A stretch of DNA of 64,000 nt from Bacillota bacterium (GCA_023398815.1 JAEWRW010000028.1:168156-232155); one strand, 5' to 3'; counted from the stretch's first letter, positions 49,345-58,767 are shown. Program-made: numbers and translations. Notes: generated by a model from the sequence alone, not told the origin.

Positions 49345-50571
49345 ATGGAGCTTCTCGTAGCGCGTCAGCCTATTTTTGACGCCAACAAGAAAATAGTGGC
49401 CTACGAACTTCTGCACCGGGAAGCCGGACAGACGGCCTACACCCAGACCGACGGGGATTACGCCACCTCCAATGTCATCGCCAGCAGCTTCCTCTCCATG
49501 GGCATCCAATCGTTGACCAGCGGCAAACAGGCCTTCATCAACTTCACCGGTGATCTGCTGCTCAGCGGTGTGGTGACGTTGCTGCCCAGCGACCAACTGG
49601 TGGTGGAGCTGCTGGAGGACATCGAGCCCACCCCGGAGGTCATCGCCGCCTGCCGTACCCTGAAGGACGCCGGCTATGTGCTGGCCCTCGACGACTTTGT
49701 GCTCCGTCCGGATTACCGGGAGCTTATCGGCCTGGCCGACATCATCAAGGTGGACTTCCGGCTGACCGACGTGGGCGAGCAGGCTCGAATCATTGCCGAC
49801 CTGAAGACCCCCGGGCTGCGCTTCCTGGCCGAAAAGGTAGAAACCGAGCAAGAGTTCCGCTACGCGGTGCACCTGGGCTATGAGCTGTTCCAGGGGTATT
49901 TCTTCTCCCGTCCGACGATCATATCAACGGGCGCGGTGCCCATCAACAAGATTGGCTACCTGCGCCTGATGGAAGCGCTGAGTGCGGAGGCGCCCAACAT
50001 GAAGGAGATCGCCTCAGCCATTGAGAGTGACGTGGGCCTCTCGCTGGAGACGGTCAAGCTCGTCAACTCCGCCCTCTTCATGCGCAAACAGCGCATCAAC
50101 AACATCCAGCAGGCCGTTGTGATGCTGGGGCTGGAAGGTGTGCGCAAGTGGGTTTACCTGACAGCACTGCGGAGAATGGGCGACTCCCTGACCCCGGATG
50201 TGCTCATCAACACCTCGCTGGTGCGTTCCAAGTTCATGGAGCTCTTTGCCAAGTGTATCGGCGAGGGGGATCGCGCGCGGGAGTTCACACTGCTGGGGCT
50301 CTTCTCTCTGTTGGATGCCATCACCCGGCAACCCTTTGCCAAGCTGCTGGAGAACACCAACCTGACGGACGAAATCAAGGCGGTGCTGGTGGATGGGCGC
50401 TACGATTCCCCTTTGGGGCAGGCCTATCTGCTGATGGGGACCTACGAACGGGGCGAATGGCAAACGGCCATGGAGCTGTGTGAGCGGCTCGCTGTCAGGA
50501 TGGATGAGGCGGCGCTGGCGTATGTCAATTCACTGGAATGGTTCAACACCAACTACCTGGCTTTCGCTTAA
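49345..50571 (+). CDS. EAL-HDOD signalling protein (YuxH-like)
   Basis: A 408-residue protein. Residues 1-200 are an EAL-like domain: ELL in place of EAL (AYELLHRE), INFT, VVELLED, LDDF, KVDF, AEKVET and FQGYFF. Most metal and c-di-GMP-contacting positions look kept, but the DDFGxG loop is changed to DDFVLR. Residues 210-400 form an HDOD domain, a modified HD-hydrolase fold lacking full catalytic residues. Such proteins act as signalling scaffolds. The ATG at 49345 begins the conserved region; its ribosome binding site is weak. It is monocistronic. Confidence 0.88.
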   Translation: MELLVARQPIFDANKKIVAYELLHREAGQTAYTQTDGDYATSNVIASSFLSMGIQSLTSGKQAFINFTGDLLLSGVVTLLPSDQLVVELLEDIEPTPEVIAACRTLKDAGYVLALDDFVLRPDYRELIGLADIIKVDFRLTDVGEQARIIADLKTPGLRFLAEKVETEQEFRYAVHLGYELFQGYFFSRPTIISTGAVPINKIGYLRLMEALSAEAPNMKEIASAIESDVGLSLETVKLVNSALFMRKQRINNIQQAVVMLGLEGVRKWVYLTALRRMGDSLTPDVLINTSLVRSKFMELFAKCIGEGDRAREFTLLGLFSLLDAITRQPFAKLLENTNLTDEIKAVLVDGRYDSPLGQAYLLMGTYERGEWQTAMELCERLAVRMDEAALAYVNSLEWFNTNYLAFA

Positions 50572-50609
50572 GCCACTGATGCAAAGCCCCGCATGGTTGT
50601 ATAGATGGT

Positions 50610-50641
50610 GAGGAAAACGGTGTCTGTTTTCCCTCTTTTTT
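50610..50641 (+). terminator. Terminator after the EAL-HDOD gene
   Basis: A stem GAGGAAAAC / GTTTTCCCTC with one bulged C (50610-50618 with 50626-50635) is followed by TTTTTT. Confidence 0.88.
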
Positions 50642-50642
50642 C

Positions 50643-50671
50643 TTGCATTATCCTACGGCTTTGAGTAAAAT
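50643..50671 (+). promoter_or_regulatory. Promoter of the heterodimeric ABC exporter operon
   Basis: TTGCAT (50643-50648) and TAAAAT (50666-50671) are 17 bp apart, leaving a leader of about 85 nt before the exporter start. Confidence 0.65.
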
Positions 50672-50761
50672 ACAAAGAGTTTTGACCGGCGGATCGTCCA
50701 TCCCTCCGCCCCCTCAGCACGACGGCAAGCAGCCGGTACGCCGACTGCGGGAGAGTTGGTT

Positions 50762-52516
50762 TTGGACAGTTTCAAGCGTATTCTTGGGTTGATCAAACCC
50801 TACCGCAAGCGATTCCTTCTCGGCGTAAGCATGACGGTCTTGGTGGTTACCACCTTCATCGCCGCCCCCTACATCACCAAGTATCTTGTGGACGACGTCA
50901 TCAAGGGGGGCAAGGTTTCCTACCTCGTTCCCATACTGGCGCTGATGCTCTCCCTATCGTTGGTGCGGGCCGTGTTCATCGTCTTTCGCGGCATTACCTA
51001 CGAGCGCGTCTCCCAAAACGCGACGTTCGACTTGCGGCAGAATCTCTACGATCACCTGCATGAGCTCCCCTTTCAATTTTATGACAACCACCGCATCGGC
51101 GAGATTATGAGCCGCATGACCGGCGACATGGACGCCGTGCGCATGCTGCTGGCCAATGGCATTCCCGTCATTGTGGAGCATTCGCTGTTCTTCCTGGGGT
51201 CTTTGATTGCGGTGTTCACGCTGGACTGGCGGCTGGCGCTGCTCATTCTGGCTCTCATGCCTTTTGTCACCTTTACTTCCTGGAAGTTTGACCGCATCGC
51301 CCGCCCCCAACAGCGCAAGATCCGCGAGCAGATCGCGCTTATGAACACCCGGGCGCAGGAGAACATCTCCGGCGTGCGCGTGGTTAAGGCCTATGCCCGC
51401 GAGGAATACGAAATGGACACCTTCGCCCAGATGAACCGGAAACATCTGGACATCGGCGTCGCCATCACCCGCACCAACGCCGACTTCAACACGCTTCTGG
51501 ATTTCCTGGGCTCGCTGCCTTCGGTGCTGCTGCTGTGGGCTGGAGGGTTGCTGGCCATGAATGGCGTGGTTTCCGCCGGCGACCTGGTGGCTGCCATCGG
51601 CTACATCTGGATGATCATGATGCCGCTTCGCAACCTCGCCAACACCATCAACATGGTGACGCAGGCCATCTCCTCCGGCGACCGGCTGTTCTACTACGTC
51701 GACTTCGGCTCCGAGATCAAGGAGCGCTCCGACCCGCGCTTCCCCACCACCTTCCAAGGACATGTGGAGTTCCGCAACGTTACCTTCCGTTATGGCGACG
51801 AGGAGGTGCTGCACGACGTGAGCTTTGATGTGCCGCCGGGCAGCACGATGGCCATCATGGGGGCCACCGGTTCGGGCAAGACGACGGTGGTGAACCTGCT
51901 GGCCCGCTTCTATGACTGCAGCCAGGGCGCGGTCGTCATCGATGGCATCGACGTGCGGGATTACCGCCTGCGGGAGCTCAGGCGCCGCGTTGGCTACGTG
52001 ATGCAGGAAACCTTCCTCTTCAGCGAGACGCTGGAGAACAACATAGCCTTTGGCCAGCCCGACGCCACCCGGGAGGACCTGGACCGCGCCGCGGCTGCCG
52101 CCTGCGCCAGCGAGTACGTCGCCGACCTGGAAGATGGCTACGACACCATCGTGGGCGAACGCGGCATGGGCCTCTCCGGCGGGCAGAAGCAACGGGCCGC
52201 CATCGCTCGGGCCTTGTGTTATGACCCCACGATCCTCGTCTTTGACGATGCCACGTCAGCCGTGGATATGGAGACGGAGTTCGCCATACAGCAGGCGCTG
52301 AAGGCCGAATCGGCCAACCGCACGACGTTCATCATCTCCCACCGCATCTCGGCGGTCAAGGATGCCGAGCAGATCATCGTGCTGGAGGATGGACGCATCG
52401 CCGAGCAGGGCACCCACCGGGAGCTACTGCGGAAGCGCGGCCTGTATTACGGCATCTTCATGGATCAATACCGCGACTACGAAGCGGTGACCGGGGAAAG
52501 GCTGGTGATGGACTAA
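50762..52516 (+). CDS. ABC exporter subunit with degenerate ATP site (BmrC/TM287-like)
   Basis: A 584-residue fused membrane/ATPase half-transporter. Six membrane segments fill about 15-310. Walker A GATGSGKTT, signature LSGGQKQ and Walker B ILVFDDATSAVD follow. The catalytic Glu after Walker B is Asp here, as in the degenerate-site subunit of heterodimeric exporters. The TTG at 50762 is at a better distance from GGGAGAG than the TTG at 50756. Its TAA overlaps the next gene's ATG by one nucleotide, so the two subunits are made together. Likely substrate is a drug, lipid or peptide, not determinable here. Confidence 0.92.
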   Translation: MDSFKRILGLIKPYRKRFLLGVSMTVLVVTTFIAAPYITKYLVDDVIKGGKVSYLVPILALMLSLSLVRAVFIVFRGITYERVSQNATFDLRQNLYDHLHELPFQFYDNHRIGEIMSRMTGDMDAVRMLLANGIPVIVEHSLFFLGSLIAVFTLDWRLALLILALMPFVTFTSWKFDRIARPQQRKIREQIALMNTRAQENISGVRVVKAYAREEYEMDTFAQMNRKHLDIGVAITRTNADFNTLLDFLGSLPSVLLLWAGGLLAMNGVVSAGDLVAAIGYIWMIMMPLRNLANTINMVTQAISSGDRLFYYVDFGSEIKERSDPRFPTTFQGHVEFRNVTFRYGDEEVLHDVSFDVPPGSTMAIMGATGSGKTTVVNLLARFYDCSQGAVVIDGIDVRDYRLRELRRRVGYVMQETFLFSETLENNIAFGQPDATREDLDRAAAAACASEYVADLEDGYDTIVGERGMGLSGGQKQRAAIARALCYDPTILVFDDATSAVDMETEFAIQQALKAESANRTTFIISHRISAVKDAEQIIVLEDGRIAEQGTHRELLRKRGLYYGIFMDQYRDYEAVTGERLVMD

Positions 52517-54321
52517 TGGCGCGCAGTCAACGGATGCTGCTGCTGGAGGACGAGAAGTACGTGGCCGGGTTCAACCGCCATTACTTCACCCGCGCCCTCT
52601 CCTACCTCAAGCCCTACAAGAAGCAGGTCATCATCTCCATCGTGGCGATGATCGTTAATATGCTCTGCGGCCTGGCCTCCCCCTACCTCATTGGCCAGAC
52701 CCTTGACCAGTGCGTGACCGGCGGCAACTATGGCCTGCTGCCCTGGATTGTGGCAGCCTTAGCCGCTGCGTCTCTGGTGGGGTCGCTGATGCTGCGCACC
52801 AAGGTGCGGCTGATGAACGTCTCCGGCCGGCGGGCGCTGGCCACCATGCGCGAGGAGCTCTTCAACCACATCCAAACGCTGGGGTTCGATTTCTTCGATT
52901 CCCGCCCGGCGGGCAAGATCATGATCCGCGTCATCAACGACATCGACTCCCTGCTGTCGCTCTTCTCCCAGGGCATCGTCAACATGCTGACGAACATGCT
53001 CTCGGTCATCGCCATCGCCGTGCTGATGCTGCTGCTCGATTGGCGGCTGGCTCTCATCGGCTTTGCCGTGCTGCCGCTGCTGGCGATCATCATCTTCGTG
53101 CTCAAGCCCCACATCCGCGCCTCCTGGCGTGAGGTGCGCTGGAAGTCGAGCTCCCTCAACGCCTACCTGCACGAGAGCCTGGCCGGTGCACGGGTGACGC
53201 AGGCCTTCACCCGGGAGGAGGAGAACAGCCGGATCTTCCGCAATGCCAGTGGCGAAGTGCGACGCACTTGGATGAAAGCCATCTATTGGGGCTCGGCCTT
53301 TGGTCCATCCTTTGAGATCGTCTCCTCCGTCGGAACCTGCCTGCTCTACTACTTCGGCGTGCAGATGATGGGCCTGCCGGTGCACGCGGTCACCATGGGC
53401 ACACTCTTCTCCATGGTGTGGTACCTCGGACGCTTCTGGGATCCGCTCAACCAGATCTCCAACATCTATTACGAGATTCTCTCGGCTATGGCGTCGCTGG
53501 AGCGCATCTATGAGATCATGGACACCCCGGCGATCATCCACGACAAGGAAGACGCCGTGGAGCTGCCCCCGATCCGGGGCGAGGTTGAGTTCCGCAACGT
53601 TACCTTCGGCTATGACTACGAGGCCGGCCAGGTCGTGCTGGACGACGTCAGCTTCACCGTGGAGCCGGGCAAAACCATCGCCTTGGTTGGCCCGACCGGC
53701 GCGGGCAAGTCAACTGTGGTGAGCCTGGTGTCCCGGTTCTTCGACGCCAACCGTGGCCAGGTGCTCATCGACGGCCACGACGTGCGGGACGTGAACCTCA
53801 ATTCCCTGCGCAGCCAGATGGGCATCATGCTGCAGGATACGTTCATCTTCTCCGGCACCATCATGGACAACCTCCGTTATGGCAGGCTGGACGCCACCGA
53901 GGAAGAGATCATCACCGCGGCCAAGGCTGTCCACGCCCATGAGTTTATCGAGCAAATGGAGGACGGCTACCAGACCGAAGTGCGGGAGCGCGGCAGCCGC
54001 CTCTCCACCGGGCAGAAGCAGCTCATCTCCTTTGCCCGGGCACTGCTTGCCGACCCGCGCATCCTGATCCTCGACGAAGCCACGGCCTCCATTGACACCC
54101 ACACCGAGCTCCTCATTCAACAGGCGCTGGAGCGGGTGCTGCAGGGCCGCACATCGTTTGTCATCGCCCACCGGCTCTCCACCATCCGCAAGGCCGACCG
54201 CATCATGGTGGTGGATAAGGGCAAGATCATCGAGAGCGGCAACCATGAGGAACTGATGGCACTGCAGGGTGCCTACCACGAGCTCTGCCAGGCGCAGTAC
54301 CGTTACATGAAAGCGGTGTAA
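52516..54321 (+). CDS. ABC exporter subunit with catalytic ATP site (BmrD/TM288-like)
   Basis: A 601-residue half-transporter partnering the previous subunit. It has an extra 30-residue N-terminus, six membrane segments and an ATPase with Walker A GPTGAGKST, Walker B ILILDEATASID with the catalytic Glu intact, but a deviating signature LSTGQKQ. In a heterodimer, its Walker B pairs with the good signature LSGGQ of the first subunit, so only one site is active. Transcription ends at a strong bidirectional terminator. Confidence 0.93.
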   Translation: MARSQRMLLLEDEKYVAGFNRHYFTRALSYLKPYKKQVIISIVAMIVNMLCGLASPYLIGQTLDQCVTGGNYGLLPWIVAALAAASLVGSLMLRTKVRLMNVSGRRALATMREELFNHIQTLGFDFFDSRPAGKIMIRVINDIDSLLSLFSQGIVNMLTNMLSVIAIAVLMLLLDWRLALIGFAVLPLLAIIIFVLKPHIRASWREVRWKSSSLNAYLHESLAGARVTQAFTREEENSRIFRNASGEVRRTWMKAIYWGSAFGPSFEIVSSVGTCLLYYFGVQMMGLPVHAVTMGTLFSMVWYLGRFWDPLNQISNIYYEILSAMASLERIYEIMDTPAIIHDKEDAVELPPIRGEVEFRNVTFGYDYEAGQVVLDDVSFTVEPGKTIALVGPTGAGKSTVVSLVSRFFDANRGQVLIDGHDVRDVNLNSLRSQMGIMLQDTFIFSGTIMDNLRYGRLDATEEEIITAAKAVHAHEFIEQMEDGYQTEVRERGSRLSTGQKQLISFARALLADPRILILDEATASIDTHTELLIQQALERVLQGRTSFVIAHRLSTIRKADRIMVVDKGKIIESGNHEELMALQGAYHELCQAQYRYMKAV

Positions 54322-54353
54322 CGCAACGCACATTTCAGCTACAGCGACAAAAC

Positions 54354-54378
54354 AGCCCGCCGGCGTAACCGGCGGGCT
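54354..54378. terminator. Bidirectional Rho-independent terminator
   Basis: A perfect 10-bp stem (54354-54363 with 54369-54378) has TTGTATTGT after it on the plus strand and GTTTTGT on the minus strand. It ends both the exporter operon and the convergent toroid-protein gene. Confidence 0.92.
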
Positions 54379-54396
54379 TTGTATTGTGGATTGTCC

Positions 54397-55236
54397 TCAA
54401 CTGCCGTTTGCCACGTTCCTCAGAATCTCCTGATAACGCAGGGTGGCCAATGCGCTGGGTTTCCCTCTCTGGCAGAAGGACAGGCCAGCCAACTTGGGGG
54501 CAACTCGCTCCACCACAACGCTGCCATCTACAAGTTTGGCCTGCAGAGTTTGCAGCGCCTCAAGAAACCGCTGATCACCCGTCGCCCGGCGGTAAAACGA
54601 CAAGACATGCACGTAATGAAAGAGGTTGTAACTGCGAAACGGATACTCCACCTGCAGAAACAGCGTACCGATGCCATAGTGGCATGGCCCGATGGGCCGG
54701 CGGATGACCCAGTGTTCCAGCAGGAACTCCACGGCACGGTCCAGTGCCGCCTCCCTGTTTCGATAGTCGCTGAAGCGAAAAGCGTTGAGGGCCATGAGCG
54801 TTGGGTGCGGGTTGGAGTACTCGGTTTCCGGCCCACGGCCAAAGCTGAATTTGTTGCAGCGCCAGCCACCATCGGTACACTGGGTGTCCAAGAGATGCCG
54901 GAATGTCTGCCGCAGTCTGTCGTCGGCGGCATACCCCATGTGGCAGAGCACATTGGCGGCATTCGCCGTGTGGCAGGGGTAGATAGCGCCTTGCGGGTAC
55001 AGCTTGAACCGCCCGTCCTTCTGCCATGCGGCGAAGATCAATCCGGCGGCCTCCTGCAGCAACGGGTCGGTGGGCGCCATGCCCAATTCCAGCAGGTAGA
55101 GCACGCTCTCCAGCATCGAGAACGGCGCGCCCTTGATGAGCCGCCGGTCGGGCGTTGTCCAGAGATCGGCACCGTTGTCATGCCGGTGAGACAATATGGT
55201 CTCCACATCCGATGCGTATTGCGCTTCCACAGCCAT
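54397..55236 (-). CDS. Prenyltransferase/squalene-oxidase-repeat (alpha/alpha-toroid) protein of unknown function
   Basis: A 279-residue soluble, helix-rich protein. The stretch DTQCTDGGWRCNKF resembles a QW/prenyltransferase repeat, and spaced motifs of hydrophobic helices suggest an alpha/alpha-toroid barrel. It is far too short to be a triterpene cyclase and lacks the DxDD motif. The conserved-looking YPCHTANAANVLCHMG and GPCHYGIGTLFLQVEYPF segments contain His/Cys that might bind metal. The ATG at 55236 is preceded by GGGAG. No linked gene explains its role. Confidence 0.6.
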   Translation of the reverse strand: MAVEAQYASDVETILSHRHDNGADLWTTPDRRLIKGAPFSMLESVLYLLELGMAPTDPLLQEAAGLIFAAWQKDGRFKLYPQGAIYPCHTANAANVLCHMGYAADDRLRQTFRHLLDTQCTDGGWRCNKFSFGRGPETEYSNPHPTLMALNAFRFSDYRNREAALDRAVEFLLEHWVIRRPIGPCHYGIGTLFLQVEYPFRSYNLFHYVHVLSFYRRATGDQRFLEALQTLQAKLVDGSVVVERVAPKLAGLSFCQRGKPSALATLRYQEILRNVANGS

Positions 55237-55346
55237 CCTCTTCACTCCCAGTCGCAATTATGATCATCCTATCATTCTCATTGCAAACTGGAAAGGGATA
55301 CTCTGTATCTGCGGACGAGGAACGTCGAAGACGCAATGTCTTTCGC

Positions 55347-56294
55347 TCACCCACCCAATCGCGCGACGGCCTGCATGGCCACCATCCACAGCGGCACGGT
55401 GGCCACCGAGAAGAGCGTGCTGACAAGCACCGTCTGTGCGGCGAACTGGGGTTTGATGTTGTACATGGCGGCAAAGATGGCGACGTTGGCGGCGATTGGC
55501 ATGGCCGTGAGCAGCACACAGGAACGGACGGCCGGCGAGGCCACCGCCTGCATGCCCGGCACACCCAACTGCCACAGCAGCCACAGCACACCCAATGAGA
55601 CAGCCGGCAGGGCAATTAGGCGCACCGCCGCGCCGGTGAAGAGCGTATGCTCACGGAACAGCGATTTGAAGTCCCCCTCGGCCACCAGCAAGCCCACGAT
55701 GAGCATTGCAAGCGGCGTATTGAGCGCGCCGATGCCCTTGACGGTCTGCACGATGGGGCCGGGCAGGTGGACGCGCAGCAGGAAGAACGCCAACCCCACA
55801 AAGACAGCGATGAGGCCCGGCTGCAGCAGGATGTCCTTCCACCCACCGGTCTTGCCAGCGTAGATGTGGATGCCCAGCGTCCACGAATAGACGACGAACA
55901 CCATGACGTAGACCGCACCGTACATGACCCCGGTGTCGCCAAAGAGGCTGTACAGCACGGGGTAACCCATGAACCCGCAGTTAGAAAACATGGTCGCCTG
56001 CCACAGCACCCGACGCTTTTCGTCGTCGCCCTTGGGCCACATATACTTGCCCAAGACAAAAAAGAGGGCCATGGACACGGTGGCAAACACGGCGATGAGC
56101 GCCATATCCCGCAGTAGCTGGGCATTGAACTCCACCTGAAAGGAGTTGATGACGAGCGCGGGCGACGCGATGTTCAGCACCACCTTGGTCAGCACATCCC
56201 GTCCCTCGGAGCGAATCATCTTCACCCGGCCCACGAGGAACCCCACCGCCATCATCAATACAAGTACGACGACCTGTTGCAACACTTCGTTCAT
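55347..56294 (-). CDS. AEC family transporter (auxin efflux carrier type)
   Basis: A 315-residue membrane protein with about ten segments in two five-helix repeats; NCGFMGYPVLYSLFGDTGVMYG in the middle is typical of AEC carriers. These transport small carboxylates such as malonate or amino-acid-like acids. The ATG at 56294 overlaps the trmL stop (ATGA), an odd pairing with no obvious functional link. The substrate is unknown. Confidence 0.88.
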   Translation of the reverse strand: MNEVLQQVVVLVLMMAVGFLVGRVKMIRSEGRDVLTKVVLNIASPALVINSFQVEFNAQLLRDMALIAVFATVSMALFFVLGKYMWPKGDDEKRRVLWQATMFSNCGFMGYPVLYSLFGDTGVMYGAVYVMVFVVYSWTLGIHIYAGKTGGWKDILLQPGLIAVFVGLAFFLLRVHLPGPIVQTVKGIGALNTPLAMLIVGLLVAEGDFKSLFREHTLFTGAAVRLIALPAVSLGVLWLLWQLGVPGMQAVASPAVRSCVLLTAMPIAANVAIFAAMYNIKPQFAAQTVLVSTLFSVATVPLWMVAMQAVARLGG

Positions 56295-56779
56295 CAATAT
56301 TCCTTTAGCTTGCCCTCCAGTTTGAGTTCGGGGAAGCCCAATTGCCGCAGCGCCTCATAGGTGACAATGGCCACGGCGTTGGAGAGGTTCAGCGACCGGG
56401 CGTCGGCCCGCATGGGGATGCGTAGGGCCTCGGCGTAGTGAGCGGCCAGCAGGTCCTCAGGCAGACCCTTGGTCTCCTTGCCAAAGAAGAGGTAGTCGCC
56501 ATCGGCAAAGGCGCAATCCGAGTAAGCACGACCGGCCTTGGTGCTGGCGAAGAAAAAACGACCCTGGTTGCGGGCAAAGAAGTCCTCCAAATCAGGGTAG
56601 ACCGTGATGTCCAACAGGTGCCAATAGTCCAGGCCGGCACGCTTCAGCTGCCGGTCGTCAATGCGGAACCCCAACGGCTCCACCAGATGGAGTCGGCTGC
56701 CGGTGGCGGCGCAGGTGCGGGCGATGTTGCCCGTGTTCTGCGGAATCTCCGGCTCAACCAATACGATGTTCAGCGCCAT
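56294..56779 (-). CDS. trmL: tRNA (cytidine/uridine-34 2'-O)-methyltransferase TrmL
   Basis: A 161-residue SPOUT methyltransferase. IVLVEPEIPQNTGNIARTCAATG at the start, FGKETKGLP and the C-terminal knot with SLNLSNAVAIVTYEALRQ are complete. It methylates the wobble ribose of leucine tRNAs. AAGGGG precedes the ATG at 56779. Confidence 0.94.
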   Translation of the reverse strand: MALNIVLVEPEIPQNTGNIARTCAATGSRLHLVEPLGFRIDDRQLKRAGLDYWHLLDITVYPDLEDFFARNQGRFFFASTKAGRAYSDCAFADGDYLFFGKETKGLPEDLLAAHYAEALRIPMRADARSLNLSNAVAIVTYEALRQLGFPELKLEGKLKEY

Positions 56780-56867
56780 GGCTTTCCCCTTTGCAACCTT
56801 GTTATCTTACCATGTTTCGACAAACGATGAAACGCCGGCCGTCTATACAAGGGCCCGGCGCACACGG

Positions 56868-56896
56868 AAAAGGAGCGCCGGCACAGGCGGCGCTCC
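56868..56896 (-). terminator. Terminator of the dpaA-dpaB-dapG unit
   Basis: A perfect 9-bp stem (56872-56880 with 56888-56896) is followed on the minus strand by TTTTCC, starting 12 nt past the dapG stop. Confidence 0.85.
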
Positions 56897-56907
56897 CAGG
56901 TGTTTCG

Positions 56908-58134
56908 TCACGCGTTGGTGGTCTGTAAGTACTGGGCCAGTTTAAACTCGTCGTGCAGGGCCTTGACGGCATGCTGAGCATCCTCCGTCGCCACCAGGCA
57001 CGAGATCGTCATGTGCGAGTCGGAGGTCTGCAGCACGGCGATGTCCGCGTCGGCCAGCGCGCGGATGATGCGCGCCATGACGCCGGGCACCCCGCGCATG
57101 CGGGAGCCAACGGCCGAGACCTTGGAGCAGCCGAGCTTGGCATGGTAGGAGCAATGCAGGTCCTCCAGCAGCCCAATGGCCGCCGGGGCCTTGTCTTCAT
57201 CGATGGTAAAAACCACCGAGTCCGGGAAGATGTTGATGAGATCGATGCTGATGCCCTGCTCAGCGAGGGTGCGCAGCATGGTCTTCTCCATGGCCGGGGT
57301 CACACTCTCAATGCGAAGCTGTGCGCGGTGGCCCATGCAGGCAACACCGCTCAGCACATCGAGGGCCGTTTCGTCCATCTCCTCCCGGTCGGCGGAAATG
57401 CGGGTACCGGCGCACTCCCCCACGGTGTTGCGTACGATGAGCGGCACGTTGCCGCGCATGGCGATCTCCACGGCGCGGGGGTGAATGACCTTGGCCCCAT
57501 GGTCAGCCATCTGGAATACCTCGTTGTAGCTCACCTGCGGCAGCACCCGCGCGTCGGGCACCATGCGTGGGTCGGCGGTCATGATGCCATCCACGTCGGT
57601 GTAAATCTCCACGGCCTCGGCTTTGAGGGCCGCGCCGAGGATGGCTGCGGTGGTGTCGCTGCCGCCCCGGCCCAGGGTGGTGATGTCCCCCTTGCGCGAG
57701 ATACCCTGGAACCCGGCAACGACCGGGATGATGCCGGCCTTCAGAATCTCCAGCAGGCGGGCGGTGTCCACCTCGTGGTAGGACGCGTTGCCGAACCGCT
57801 CGTCGGTGACGATGCCGGCCTGCCAGCCGGTGACAGCGTGGGCCGAATAGCCGCGCGCCTCAAAGGCGGCGGACACGACCACGGCGGAGATGATCTCCCC
57901 GCAGGAGAGCAGCATATCATTGTCGCGGGGGTTGATGGGGCCGCCGGCGGCCTCCCGCGCGTAGTTCAACAGCGTGTCGGTGGCGTAGGGGTCGCCCTGC
58001 CGCCCCATGGCGGACACCACAACCACCGGAGCGTATCCGCCCTTCTTCGCGGCGATGACCTTCTCAATGGCCGCTGCACGGGCCTCGGCGGTGCGAACCG
58101 AAGTCCCGCCGAATTTTTGTACCAAAATGCGCAT
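56908..58134 (-). CDS. dapG: Aspartokinase (DapG-type)
   Basis: A 408-residue enzyme that phosphorylates aspartate, the first step to lysine, diaminopimelate and dipicolinate. KFGGTSV at the start, GRGGSDTTA for substrate/ATP binding and two C-terminal ACT domains (about 265-405) are present. It directly follows dpaB by 45 nt, as dapG follows spoVFB-asd in B. subtilis, so it likely supplies diaminopimelate and dipicolinate. The asd and dapA genes of that operon are missing here. An internal promoter lies in the 3' end of dpaB and the gap. Confidence 0.94.
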   Translation of the reverse strand: MRILVQKFGGTSVRTAEARAAAIEKVIAAKKGGYAPVVVVSAMGRQGDPYATDTLLNYAREAAGGPINPRDNDMLLSCGEIISAVVVSAAFEARGYSAHAVTGWQAGIVTDERFGNASYHEVDTARLLEILKAGIIPVVAGFQGISRKGDITTLGRGGSDTTAAILGAALKAEAVEIYTDVDGIMTADPRMVPDARVLPQVSYNEVFQMADHGAKVIHPRAVEIAMRGNVPLIVRNTVGECAGTRISADREEMDETALDVLSGVACMGHRAQLRIESVTPAMEKTMLRTLAEQGISIDLINIFPDSVVFTIDEDKAPAAIGLLEDLHCSYHAKLGCSKVSAVGSRMRGVPGVMARIIRALADADIAVLQTSDSHMTISCLVATEDAQHAVKALHDEFKLAQYLQTTNA

Positions 58135-58169
58135 GGTGCAGCTCCTTTCCCTGTGAATACAGCCTCTGT

Positions 58170-58197
58170 ATTATACCATTTACTGGGGCAGATACAA
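58170..58197 (-). promoter_or_regulatory. Internal promoter before dapG
   Basis: TTGTAT (58192-58197) and TATAAT (58170-58175) are 16 bp apart, with TGG just before the -10 (extended). It lets the aspartokinase be expressed in vegetative cells without the spore genes upstream. Confidence 0.7.
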
Positions 58198-58767
58198 CAG
58201 CGGCTGCATCTGTCGGCCGTCGAGCGCGAGCTTGGCTGTATCCACAATGAGCTCCATCCGCGCGATGAGCGAGGTGGGTTTGGTGACCGAGTTGTCCTGC
58301 TCAAAGGGTACTAAGTACACGTTTTTCATGTTAAGGGCCATGCCCAGGTTCTTCGCCCCGTTGGAGAGGCCGTCGTTGGAGGCCAGGGCCAGCACCACCG
58401 GCCCATTGTTGCGCAGGTGAGACTTGGCAGCCATGACCACCGGCGTGTCGATGATGCCATAGACGAGCTTGGCCATGGTGTTGCCGGTGCACGGCGCAAT
58501 GACCACCATATCCAGCAGGCGCTTGGGCCCAATGGGCTCCACGTCCGGTATGGTGTGCAGCGGCAGCCGGCCGCAGATGTTGTACACCTGGTCGATGAGG
58601 TCCTTGGCCTTGAAGTAGCGCGTGTCCCACTCGTACACGTGGTCAGAGAAAATCGGCGTCACCAACGCGCCCTCTTCCTTCATCTGTTGCATGGCGGGCA
58701 GCGCCGCCTCTATCGTACAAAAGGAACCGGTGATGCAATAGCCGATTCGCTTGCCTGTCAACTCCAT
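58180..58767 (-). CDS. dpaB: Dipicolinate synthase subunit B (SpoVFB)
   Basis: A 195-residue flavoprotein-family subunit. The start KRIGYCITGSFCTIEAALPAM and PCTGNTMAKLVYGIIDTPVVMAAKS are diagnostic. With DpaA it oxidises dihydrodipicolinate or its hydroxylated form to dipicolinic acid in the mother cell, giving spores heat resistance. It begins 3 nt after dpaA. Its presence indicates a true endospore former. Confidence 0.96.
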   Translation of the reverse strand: MELTGKRIGYCITGSFCTIEAALPAMQQMKEEGALVTPIFSDHVYEWDTRYFKAKDLIDQVYNICGRLPLHTIPDVEPIGPKRLLDMVVIAPCTGNTMAKLVYGIIDTPVVMAAKSHLRNNGPVVLALASNDGLSNGAKNLGMALNMKNVYLVPFEQDNSVTKPTSLIARMELIVDTAKLALDGRQMQPLLYLPQ

